A stretch of DNA of 5,862 bases from Oscillospiraceae bacterium. GTDB taxonomy: Bacteria; Bacillota; Clostridia; Oscillospirales; Ruminococcaceae. Numbering within the stretch: the stretch's first letter is position 1; each line of letters starts with the position of its first letter. The notes below the pieces were generated by a model, which saw only the letters and a program-made list of their open reading frames with translations, searched no databases and was not told the origin of the DNA. The DNA is taken from positions 1 to 5,862 of the forward strand of contig JAGAKC010000380.1 of the NCBI GenBank assembly GCA_017848155.1. Direction: 5' to 3'. Positions 1 to 4,738 of this stretch are shown here, in pieces. Both the position numbers and the translations under genes were made by a program.

Positions 1-273
1 GGGTATGCAATAAAATTTAATGAGTTTAAAAATTTTAGATTTGTAACAAATGATGCTGGAACTTTTTGTGTTGATGACAAAGGAAATTCATATCATCAGA
101 TTTCAAATGTTCTCAGGCTTGCAGAATACCAGAGTTCTGACAGTCTTACCTGTACCGTTGGGAAGAACTACCGCACCGCGAACCTGCTGGTCAGCGTGAC
201 GGGAGTCAACACCCAGACGGATGTGCAGCTCAACTGTTTCATCAAACTTAGCCTTTGCAGTCTTGCAAACTAA
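1..273 (+). CDS. Partial ORF of unknown function spanning the low-GC left edge, likely chimeric
   Basis: Frame 1 is open from the first base to a TAA at 271-273, while the other two plus frames stop within about 20 bases. Only the first 35 or so codons (positions 1-105) look like real coding sequence. They use A/T-rich codons and translate as a globular-looking stretch that includes [18 protein letters not shown] do not recognise the family. From about 105 onward the frame is simply antisense to rplA, so the last 55 codons are probably meaningless read-through. GC over the first 110 bases is 26 percent, far below the neighbouring rplA sequence. The segment is either the 3' part of a foreign gene inserted in rplA or, more likely, sequence from another replicon joined during assembly. 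The true protein, if any, begins left of the window. Confidence 0.3.
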   Translation, partial: GYAIKFNEFKNFRFVTNDAGTFCVDDKGNSYHQISNVLRLAEYQSSDSLTCTVGKNYRTANLLVSVTGVNTQTDVQLNCFIKLSLCSLAN

Positions 274-354
274 GTCAAGTGCTTCGTTGGATTCGTAAAC
301 CTTGGCAGAATCAACGAGCTTAATGCTTTCAACGTACTTCTTACCGTGTTTCAT
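103..354 (-). CDS. rplA: Ribosomal protein L1, N-terminal fragment (3' end replaced)
   Basis: L1 forms the mobile L1 stalk of the 50S subunit near the E site and represses its own mRNA. The fragment begins [18 protein letters not shown] and carries the highly conserved L1 block [20 protein letters not shown] (about residues 37-56), followed by [15 protein letters not shown] and VRTLVFCK. Homology is convincing to about residue 79 and is lost around positions 105-118, where a TGA at 103-105 closes the frame. Bacterial L1 is normally about 230 residues, so roughly two thirds is missing, including the inserted second domain. The ATG at 352-354 has a strong AAGGAGGA site (361-368) six bases upstream. 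The gene is last in the operon here, 74 bases after rplK. The truncation coincides with a sharp drop in GC, so I treat it as a junction rather than natural gene decay. L1 identity is certain; the nature of the break is not. Confidence 0.9.
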   Translation of the reverse strand: MKHGKKYVESIKLVDSAKVYESNEALDLVCKTAKAKFDETVELHIRLGVDSRHADQQVRGAVVLPNGTGKTVRTLVFCKPENI

Positions 355-368
355 TATATATCCTCCTT

Positions 369-394
369 GTGGTCAAACGGAATGATCCTCCCAC
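369..394 (-). promoter_or_regulatory. Putative L1-binding autoregulatory hairpin before rplA
   Basis: In the minus-strand RNA, GUGG (394-391) pairs with CCAC (372-369) and GGA (388-386) pairs with UCC (381-379). The two helices are separated by an asymmetric internal loop, GA on one side and GUUUGA on the other, and a UCAU tetraloop closes the hairpin. From memory, the L1 site of 23S rRNA (helix 76-77 region) has GGUGGGAGG opposite CCUUGAAAUACCAC, so the mRNA resembles that site. The rplA Shine-Dalgarno (361-368) follows the hairpin directly, so bound L1 would block initiation. L1 leaders upstream of rplK or rplA are known in many bacteria. The fold is by eye. Confidence 0.65.
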
Positions 395-428
395 GCAATA
401 ATAAGTCTTAAGTTAATGTGGATGTCGA

Positions 429-854
429 TCAGTCAACAACCTCTACGCCCATGGAACGAGCTGTACCGGCAATCATGGACATAGCAGTCTCGATGGTAGC
501 AGCGTTGAGGTCGGGCATCTTCTGCTCTGCGATAGCCTTTACCTGATCCTTGGTGATCTTAGCAACCTTTGTCTTGTTGGGAACACCTGAGCCGCTCTCG
601 ATCTTGCAAGCCTTCTTGATGAGCACGCTTGCAGGGGGAGTCTTTGTAATGAAAGAGAAGCTTCTGTCAGCGTAAACAGTGATAACAACAGGGATGATAA
701 GACCTGCGTCATTCTTTGTACGCTCGTTGAACTCCTTAGTGAATGCCATAATGTTTACACCGTGCTGACCAAGTGCGGGACCAACGGGGGGAGCAGGTGT
801 AGCTTTGCCGGCAGGGATCTGTAATTTGATAAATCCTGTAACCTTCTGTGCCAT
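429..854 (-). CDS. rplK: Ribosomal protein L11
   Basis: L11 (141 aa, the normal full length) binds the GTPase-associated region of 23S rRNA at the base of the L7/L12 stalk. It is required for factor-dependent GTP hydrolysis, RelA activation and thiostrepton sensitivity. The N-terminal domain shows the family pattern [20 protein letters not shown] (residues 7-26), whose prolines form the thiostrepton-binding face, followed by [12 protein letters not shown]. The C-terminal RNA-binding domain includes [13 protein letters not shown] and ends with the family motif [12 protein letters not shown] (about residues 128-139). The ATG at 852-854 is preceded by GGAGG (864-868) at nine bases. It lies 36 bases downstream of nusG and 74 upstream of rplA, in the standard nusG-rplK-rplA order. 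Nothing is unusual in the sequence. Confidence 0.98.
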   Translation of the reverse strand: MAQKVTGFIKLQIPAGKATPAPPVGPALGQHGVNIMAFTKEFNERTKNDAGLIIPVVITVYADRSFSFITKTPPASVLIKKACKIESGSGVPNKTKVAKITKDQVKAIAEQKMPDLNAATIETAMSMIAGTARSMGVEVVD

Positions 855-890
855 GTTATCATTCCTCCATAAAAAACTTAGAAGTGTAAA

Positions 891-1415
891 TTAGATCTTG
901 CGGATAGATGCGATCTCAAGAGTAGCAGGGGTAACTCTTCCGAACATGGAAACGTCGATGAGCGCAGTCTGCTTTTCGGCATCCAGCTCCTTGACGGTAC
1001 ACTCAAAGCCCTCGAGCGGGCCGCTCTTGATAACGACCAGATCTCCGATAGCGAAGGAGAGCGAGGCTTCCTTCGAAACGATACCGAGGTTCCTGACCTC
1101 TTCCTCGGTGAGAGGGATAGGCTGCGATCCGGGGCCGACAAAGCCTGTAACGCCCCTTGTGTTGCGGCAGATGTACCAGGACTCGTTGGTCACGATCATC
1201 TTGACGAACACGTAGCAGGGATAGAGCTTCTCCTCTACCTCAGCCGTCTTGCCGTTCTCCTTCTCGGTAGTAACGACAGTGGTGGGCAGGTAGACGTCCT
1301 CTATAAGGTGCTGGAGATTTCTGTTCTCCACGACCTTCATGATGTCACTGGCAACCTTGTTCTCATAGCCCGAATATGTGTGGAGAATGTACCACTGTGC
1401 CTTTGTGTCAGCCAT
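891..1415 (-). CDS. nusG: Transcription termination/antitermination factor NusG
   Basis: NusG binds the RNA polymerase clamp across the main channel, modulates pausing and links transcription to translation or Rho. The protein is 174 aa, typical of Firmicutes. The NGN domain runs from about residue 6 to 115, with WYILHTYSGYENKVASDI at the start, LYPCYVFVKM (64-73) and RNTRGVTGFVG (84-94). The KOW domain follows at about 122-172, with GDLVVIKSGPLEGFECTV (124-141) as the KOW motif. The ATG at 1413-1415 has an AAGGGGG site (1421-1427) five bases upstream. It begins 21 bases after secE, so the two are probably cotranscribed. No domain III insertion is present between NGN and KOW. Confidence 0.98.
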   Translation of the reverse strand: MADTKAQWYILHTYSGYENKVASDIMKVVENRNLQHLIEDVYLPTTVVTTEKENGKTAEVEEKLYPCYVFVKMIVTNESWYICRNTRGVTGFVGPGSQPIPLTEEEVRNLGIVSKEASLSFAIGDLVVIKSGPLEGFECTVKELDAEKQTALIDVSMFGRVTPATLEIASIRKI

Positions 1416-1436
1416 ATTTACCCCCTTGGAAAATTA

Positions 1437-1778
1437 TCAGCCCTGACCCAGCAGGAGCCGATTGATCAGACCGAAAAGCGTGTCGATGCCGAAAATAAAA
1501 GCTGCGGCAAGAACACATACGACGATAACGACAACAGTGTTGTTAGTCGTCTGCTTCGGTGTAGGCCATACGACCTTCTTGAACTCGGACCTTGCGTCCT
1601 TAAAGTACTTTACGATGCCCTTCTTAGGCTTCTTTGCAGACTTCTTTGCCTTGGCGTCTTTGGACTCTTTCTTGTCCTTTGCAGGCTTGTCAGCCTTGTC
1701 CGCCTTTTCAGCCTTCACATCTGCGGTATCGGGAGTTTCATCGCTAACGTCTTTGGTTAAATCGATATCTTTTGCCAT
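1437..1778 (-). CDS. secE: Preprotein translocase subunit SecE, with long charged N-terminal extension
   Basis: SecE clamps the two halves of SecY in the SecYEG translocon. The conserved core is C-terminal: an amphipathic helix, VKYFKDARSEFKKVVWPT (about residues 56-73), then PKQTTNNT and one hydrophobic membrane span (about 81-104). This is the single-span form usual in Gram-positive bacteria. Residues 1-53 are a low-complexity tail rich in Lys, Ala, Asp and Glu, with KADKADKPAKDKKESK-like repeats. The tail makes the protein 113 aa against about 60 for minimal Gram-positive SecE. The ATG at 1776-1778 has AGGAGG (1786-1791) at seven bases, and the gene starts 15 bases after rpmG. The core identity is secure. 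The tail is probably disordered and cytoplasmic; that is inference. Confidence 0.96.
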   Translation of the reverse strand: MAKDIDLTKDVSDETPDTADVKAEKADKADKPAKDKKESKDAKAKKSAKKPKKGIVKYFKDARSEFKKVVWPTPKQTTNNTVVVIVVCVLAAAFIFGIDTLFGLINRLLLGQG

Positions 1779-1793
1779 TATGACTCCTCCTGA

Positions 1794-1943
1794 TCACTTT
1801 GTTTCCTTGTGAAGAGTATGCTTCTTGCAGAATCTGCAGTACTTGTTCATTTCAAGTCTGTCAGGATCGTTCTTCTTGTTCTTCATGGTGTTGTAGTTGC
1901 GCTGTTTGCATTCTGTACACGCCAGTGTAATTTTAACTCTCAC
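1794..1943 (-). CDS. rpmG: Ribosomal protein L33 (zinc-ribbon form), GTG start
   Basis: This 49-aa small 50S protein begins at GTG (1941-1943). The translation is (M)[18 protein letters not shown], then [20 protein letters not shown] and [14 protein letters not shown] (residues 9-12) and CRFC give the four cysteines of the zinc-binding L33 form; the other known form lacks them. The pattern [21 protein letters not shown] is typical of L33 (NY.T.KNK.N..RLE..KYC). The start is supported by a perfect GGAGGT (1951-1956) seven bases upstream and by the lack of any upstream ATG that fits. It is first in the operon; its stop is 15 bases before secE. The non-ATG start and short length make it easy to miss. 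Confidence 0.96.
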   Translation of the reverse strand: MRVKITLACTECKQRNYNTMKNKKNDPDRLEMNKYCRFCKKHTLHKETK

Positions 1944-1950
1944 TTTCGGC

Positions 1951-1956
1951 ACCTCC
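1951..1956 (-). promoter_or_regulatory. Ribosome binding site of rpmG
   Basis: The minus strand reads GGAGGT followed by seven bases and then GTG. This fixes the GTG at 1941-1943 as the start of L33, since no in-frame ATG lies near it. Confidence 0.85.
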
Positions 1957-2016
1957 TATTTTCTTGCCCTTTCAGGCATTATTGCCTCCCTCAAGCCGCG
2001 GAATTGCGGATTTAAC

Positions 2017-2058
2017 GGGGCTGTGCCGTGCAAAAAAACGCACAAAAAAATAAGCCCC
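2017..2058 (-). promoter_or_regulatory. Nested hairpin in the rpmG leader RNA
   Basis: In the leader transcript GGGGCU (2058-2053) can pair with AGCCCC (2022-2017). Inside it GUGC (2043-2040) can pair with GCAC (2031-2028) around a U-rich loop. It lies about 10-50 bases after the predicted start of transcription and over 70 bases before the rpmG start. No U-run follows the outer stem, so it does not look like a terminator. It could stabilise the 5' end or be an unnamed leader element. A smaller GGCA/TGCC stem lies nearer the gene, around 1977-1988. Confidence 0.35.
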
Positions 2059-2073
2059 ATCCGAGGTACATTT

Positions 2074-2102
2074 ATTTTACCACATCTATCTCCCCTTGTC
2101 AA
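2074..2102 (-). promoter_or_regulatory. Vegetative sigma-A promoter of the rpmG-secE-nusG-rplK-rplA operon
   Basis: On the minus strand the -35 box is TTGACA (2102-2097), a perfect match. A 17-base spacer follows, then the -10 box TAAAAT (2079-2074), one base off TATAAT. Transcription should begin near 2067, giving a leader of about 124 bases before rpmG. This is one of the strongest promoter matches in the window and fits a growth-related operon. Confidence 0.85.
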
Positions 2103-2112
2103 GGGGTTTTTT
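2092..2112 (+). other. Inverted repeat plus T6 overlapping the operon -35 box
   Basis: CCCCTT (2092-2097), loop GTC, AAGGGG (2101-2106), then TTTTTT (2107-2112). On the plus strand this has the form of a short intrinsic terminator, but no plus-strand gene precedes it. On the minus strand the same palindrome covers the TTGACA box, so it could equally be an operator or chance overlap with the A-tract. Confidence 0.3.
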
Positions 2113-2143
2113 CAGACTTTCACGAATATTTTCTATTTTTTTT
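2103..2143 (-). promoter_or_regulatory. UP-element-like phased A-tracts upstream of the operon promoter
   Basis: Just upstream of the -35 box the minus strand carries A-runs at 2107-2112, 2118-2120, 2129-2132 and 2136-2143. Their centres are about 9 to 11.5 bases apart, close to one helical turn. Such phased A-tracts bend DNA, and A/T-rich DNA at -40 to -60 is the usual contact for the alpha subunit C-terminal domains (UP element). Function is inferred from position and pattern. Confidence 0.5.
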
Positions 2144-2170
2144 GCAGCTGACACGCCGCAGCTGTTTTTT
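2144..2170 (+). terminator. Possible plus-strand terminator upstream of the WYL gene
   Basis: GCAGCTG (2144-2150) and GCAGCTG (2158-2164) are direct copies. Because CAGCTG is self-complementary, they can also pair as a six-base stem with an eight-base loop, followed by TTTTTT (2165-2170). This could stop stray plus-strand transcription before the WYL promoter. No upstream plus-strand gene is visible, so the need for it is unclear. Confidence 0.3.
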
Positions 2171-2218
2171 CGGGGCAGATGATGCACATTACGTCAGAAA
2201 AAGCGCACATATCGTCAA

Positions 2219-2242
2219 AACTGTCCTGAAAACGGGACAGTT
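2219..2242. promoter_or_regulatory. Inverted repeat covering the WYL-gene -35 region, candidate operator
   Basis: AACTGTCC (2219-2226) and GGACAGTT (2235-2242) form a perfect eight-base inverted repeat with an eight-base centre. The arms lie about one and a half helical turns apart, a geometry used by dimeric regulators, and cover the -35 region. It could also fold as an RNA hairpin, but it lies upstream of the predicted transcription start, so an operator is the better reading. The binding protein is unknown; the adjacent WYL protein is the obvious candidate. Confidence 0.45.
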
Positions 2243-2255
2243 ATTATGTTATAAT
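2226..2255 (+). promoter_or_regulatory. Extended -10 promoter of the WYL regulator gene
   Basis: TGTTATAAT at 2247-2255 is a perfect -10 hexamer (2250-2255) with the extended TG motif. The best -35 is CTGAAA at 2226-2231, four of six matches with an 18-base spacer. It is weak, as is usual when an extended -10 is present. Transcription should begin near 2262, about 49 bases before the ATG at 2311. The region is divergent from the ribosomal protein promoter. Confidence 0.7.
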
Positions 2256-2264
2256 TATAGCAAA

Positions 2265-2284
2265 GATATGATATCGACATATCA
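2265..2284. promoter_or_regulatory. Second inverted repeat just after the WYL-gene start of transcription
   Basis: GATATG (2265-2270) and CATATC (2278-2283) are inverted copies with a seven-base centre; TGATAT (2269-2274) and ATATCA (2279-2284) give an alternative pairing. The repeat sits a few bases downstream of the predicted transcription start, where a bound repressor would block transcription. Its sequence is unlike the repeat at 2219-2242, so a different protein may bind, or it may be chance in A/T-rich DNA. Confidence 0.3.
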
Positions 2285-2310
2285 TCAGAACGACAACTGC
2301 GAGGTACATC

Positions 2311-3294
2311 ATGGCAGATTCCGCAAGAAGTCCGTTACAGCGGCTCAAGATACTATATTTATATAAGATACTGACCGAGCACACCGACGAGGATCATCCC
2401 ATGTCCATACTGGACATAATCGCCGAGCTTGAACAGTACGGCATTTCCGCAGGCCGCAAGGCTCTGTACGAGGATATAGAGGCGCTCAAGCTGTACGGGG
2501 TGGACATCGTCGATACAAGGGGACGTCATGCGGACTACAGAGTGGTGAGCCGTGAGTTTGAGCTGCCCGAGCTTAAGCTGCTTGCAGATGCGGTCAGCTC
2601 CTCGAAATTCCTGTCCGAGTCGAAATCAGTGGAGCTTGTGGACAAGATATCCCAGCTCTGCAGCGCCTATCAGGCACGTCAGCTGCGCCGTCAGGTGTAC
2701 GTTTCGGGACGTGCAAAGGGTCTTAACGAGCAGATATACCTCAACATAGACGCAATACACCGTGCCATCTCCGAAAACAGGCAGATATCCTTCCGCTACT
2801 TCTCATACGACATAAACATGCGCAAGGTGTACAGGGACGACCGCAGGATATGCACGCCCTACACGCTGGTGATGGACGACGAGAAATACTACCTTGTGGG
2901 CTACTACGAGAAGCGGCAGGCAGTGACCAACTTCCGTGTCGACCGCATGGAGAACGTCACCGTGGAAAAGACACGTGCCGTGCCGCACGAGGACGATTTC
3001 GACCTTGCCGACTACGTAAGCTCCAGCTTTTCCATGTTCGCAGGAAAGACCACCACGGTGAAGCTGCGCATGGATAACGACCTTGTGAACGTGGTGCTTG
3101 ACCGCTTCGGAAAGGACACAAGGCTGATACCCGACGGCGACAGGCACTTCACGCTGCGTGTGAAGGTAAAGCCCGAAGCGCCGTTCTTCGGATGGCTGTT
3201 CCAGTTCGGCGGCAGGATAACCATCCTCTCCCCCGACAGCGTCATCGAGAAATACCGAAGCATGATCGACAAAGCGATCAGAGCGCACGAATGA
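2311..3294 (+). CDS. HTH and WYL-domain transcriptional regulator
   Basis: This 327-aa protein has the three-part layout of the HTH-WYL-WCX family of DNA-binding regulators. These usually sense nucleic acids, nucleotides or other ligands through the WYL fold. Residues 8-70 form a DeoR-like winged helix-turn-helix, with recognition helix around SAGRKALYEDIEALKLYG (46-63) and wing GVDIVDTRGRHADYRV. Residues 143-215 are the WYL domain: YFSYD, a CTPYTLVMDDEKYYLVGYY core (181-199; YYL in place of WYL), and TNFRVDRM. Residues 247-325 are the WCX dimerisation/ligand domain, with PFFGWLFQFGGRITILSP (291-308). The ATG at 2311 follows GAGGT (2301-2305) at five bases; the next in-frame ATG (2401) would remove the first DNA-binding helix. 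The gene has its own promoter and candidate operators. The target is unknown: it converges on an ABC exporter operon and diverges from ribosomal genes. Confidence 0.92.
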   Translation: MADSARSPLQRLKILYLYKILTEHTDEDHPMSILDIIAELEQYGISAGRKALYEDIEALKLYGVDIVDTRGRHADYRVVSREFELPELKLLADAVSSSKFLSESKSVELVDKISQLCSAYQARQLRRQVYVSGRAKGLNEQIYLNIDAIHRAISENRQISFRYFSYDINMRKVYRDDRRICTPYTLVMDDEKYYLVGYYEKRQAVTNFRVDRMENVTVEKTRAVPHEDDFDLADYVSSSFSMFAGKTTTVKLRMDNDLVNVVLDRFGKDTRLIPDGDRHFTLRVKVKPEAPFFGWLFQFGGRITILSPDSVIEKYRSMIDKAIRAHE

Positions 3295-3350
3295 GGAATC
3301 AAATAAAATAGCGCTGTGTTTTTCACAGCGCATATTTTATAAATTCCTCA
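3292..3350. repeat. Inverted pair of TGAGGAAT flanking the shared terminator
   Basis: TGAGGAAT (3292-3299) and ATTCCTCA (3343-3350) are perfect inverted copies enclosing the terminator hairpin. The left copy supplies the TGA stop codon of the WYL gene (3292-3294). The same unit is repeated in tandem at 5640-5698, so it belongs to a small repeat family of this genome. It may be a trimmed miniature element or simply a longer terminator stem. Confidence 0.6.
3311..3340. terminator. Bidirectional intrinsic terminator between the WYL gene and the ABC operon
   Basis: GCGCTGTG (3311-3318), loop TTTTT, CACAGCGC (3324-3331): an eight-base GC-rich stem. The plus side is followed by ATATTTTAT and the minus side by TATTTTATTT, so it can end transcripts from both converging units. 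It lies 16 bases after the WYL stop and 29 bases after the permease 2 stop. Confidence 0.8.
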
Positions 3351-3360
3351 TTAATTGAGT

Positions 3361-4038
3361 TTAGTCCCTCGCTTCAACGGAATACAGCTTCCTTCCTGCC
3401 CTGCCGAAAAAGACGATGGCAGCGGCTGCGAGGAGCGGCATGACGCCGTAGCACACTATCCTCAGCACGACATCCATGTGCTGCACCCTTTCCATCAGCA
3501 GGAAGATAAGGCAGAGGAATGCTGCGCCTGCGATCATGATGACGAGCTGGACAAGACTCAGGATACGCTCGCCGAAGCGCAGCACCACATACAGCGACAC
3601 CTGCACCGAAGCAAGCTCCAGCAGACCGATGCTGACAGGCATGACGATAAGCACCTCGGGCGAAAGTCCGTACTGAAGCCCCGTGAGGTCCACCCCGATA
3701 CAAAGCAGTACGAATATCCCAACCACGATGCCGCTGCTTATCTGCTTGCCTGCCATAAGCTGCGCAGGGGTCACGGGCATGGTCGCCTGATAGCGGTCAA
3801 AGCCGCACTTTTTGTCAAGGGCGATGCTGGACACGCCGCACGACGGAAACAGCATCAGCGTGATGTAGTTCACTATACCGAACACAAGATAGCTCACCAG
3901 TTCACCGAGAATGCCGCCCTCGGCATCGGCCGTAATGTCGAACATGATCAGGAGGAAGCTCGGAAACAGCGACATCAGGAGCGATGCTATCACAACGAAC
4001 CTTATACTGTACATATCCTTAAGGACAAGACCCTTCAT
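3361..4038 (-). CDS. ABC-2 type transporter permease (second subunit)
   Basis: A 225-aa integral membrane protein with about six hydrophobic spans (near residues 13-32, 45-66, 101-120, 128-152, 157-180 and 190-210). It begins MKGLVLKDMYSIR and has the cytoplasmic loop ALDKKCGFDRYQATMPVTPA (about 73-92) followed by QLMAGKQI. This loop, an acidic/Lys-rich segment ahead of a W/F-D-RY and TLP-V-like motif, is what I associate with the ABC-2 permease group containing the phenol-soluble-modulin exporter subunits. Such permeases pair with an ATPase to move peptides, lipids or drugs outward; the substrate here is unknown. The ATG overlaps the permease 1 stop (ATGA at 4035-4038), which implies translational coupling, with GGAG (4043-4046) four bases upstream. 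It is the last gene of the operon and ends at the bidirectional terminator. Confidence 0.85.
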   Translation of the reverse strand: MKGLVLKDMYSIRFVVIASLLMSLFPSFLLIMFDITADAEGGILGELVSYLVFGIVNYITLMLFPSCGVSSIALDKKCGFDRYQATMPVTPAQLMAGKQISSGIVVGIFVLLCIGVDLTGLQYGLSPEVLIVMPVSIGLLELASVQVSLYVVLRFGERILSLVQLVIMIAGAAFLCLIFLLMERVQHMDVVLRIVCYGVMPLLAAAAIVFFGRAGRKLYSVEARD

Positions 4039-4736
4039 ACTGCTCCCCCCTTCTTCACGTCATGCAGCAGCCACAGCCACGCTATCACCGTCACAACAGC
4101 CATGACAGCGCTGCCGATAAGCATATCCTCTGTTGAAACGGTGAACATGGACAGCTGTAGCCCGCCGTCGCTGCTGATGTTTGTGAGGACGTAGGGCATG
4201 ACCACTCCGAAGCCGAGCACCAGACCGCCCACAAGTCCTGCCTTTTCGTGGCTTTTAAGCTCCATGGTGAGCGGCATCATCAGCCATGTGAACACATTGC
4301 CCATCGCAAGCACGAACAGCGAGAACGGGATATCGTCGGGGCTTATCAGCCCACTTCCCGTAAGCGGCAGCTGCGCACAGCCGCACAGCGCAAGTATCGT
4401 CGCCACCGCAAGCACCAGTCCCACAGCAGTTGTCGCAAGTAACACCGTGAAATAGAACATGACATAGGTGCGGTGGGTCACGGCGCAGAGGGAATACTGC
4501 GCAAAGCGGCGGCGGATGTTGGCTTCAAGGTCACGGCAGATCGCCTCGGAAAGCACCATCGGCGCCACCCACGGCATTATCATCATCATCAGCGACTCCG
4601 CACCCATTGACGCAGGGTCATCGTCTGCGAATACCATTATAAGGACTCCTGCGGCTATCACCACAACGAAAGCTATCGCTGCGCCTATCCAGTATTTTCT
4701 GTTCAGCGTAAGATACGCATACCACAGACCCTTCAT
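4035..4736 (-). CDS. ABC-2 type transporter permease (first subunit)
   Basis: A 233-aa hydrophobic protein with about six spans: near residues 16-36, 48-62, 92-115, 135-155, 166-187 and 209-225. An acidic external loop (ADDDPAS, about 37-43) lies between the first two. An Arg-rich cytoplasmic segment (CRDLEANIRRRF, about 66-77) could contact the ATPase. I chose the ATG at 4734-4736, not the in-frame GTG at 4740-4742. The AAGGAGG site at 4744-4750 is seven bases from the ATG but only one base from the GTG. From this start the protein begins MKGLWYAYLTLNRK, matching the MKGL beginning of the second permease. The gene follows the ATPase stop by two bases and overlaps the next gene by four. Family recognition is weaker than for the second subunit and rests on topology and operon position. 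Confidence 0.82.
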   Translation of the reverse strand: MKGLWYAYLTLNRKYWIGAAIAFVVVIAAGVLIMVFADDDPASMGAESLMMMIMPWVAPMVLSEAICRDLEANIRRRFAQYSLCAVTHRTYVMFYFTVLLATTAVGLVLAVATILALCGCAQLPLTGSGLISPDDIPFSLFVLAMGNVFTWLMMPLTMELKSHEKAGLVGGLVLGFGVVMPYVLTNISSDGGLQLSMFTVSTEDMLIGSAVMAVVTVIAWLWLLHDVKKGGAV

Positions 4737-4738
4737 GC

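Noticed and set aside
1..105. Insertion sequence or intein end within rplA
   Set aside because: No terminal inverted repeat, target duplication, transposase motif or splicing motif is visible in the part present; an assembly junction is simpler.
1308..1760. Plus-strand open frame of 150 codons across nusG and secE
   Set aside because: It is antisense to two certain genes. The Leu/Cys-rich stretch is the complement of the Lys-rich SecE tail.
1944..2310. tRNA gene (tRNA-Trp often lies near secE) or a named riboswitch
   Set aside because: I could not find a cloverleaf, a GTTCGAATC-type T-arm, or a recognisable riboswitch core on either strand.
2028..2366. Plus-strand open frame of 112 codons leading into the WYL gene
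   Set aside because: It runs through promoters, T-runs and hairpins of the intergenic region and overlaps the WYL start in another frame; it has no ribosome binding site.
2803..3333. Minus-strand open frame of 176 codons opposite the WYL gene
   Set aside because: It is a shadow of the WYL coding sequence, crosses the terminator hairpin and has no family features.
3355..4194. Long plus-strand open frame of 279 codons, rich in His, Gln and Lys
   Set aside because: It is wholly antisense to the two permeases, which have clear membrane spans, coupled starts and ribosome binding sites. Its composition is that of a complement of hydrophobic codons and it has no ribosome binding site or recognisable domain.
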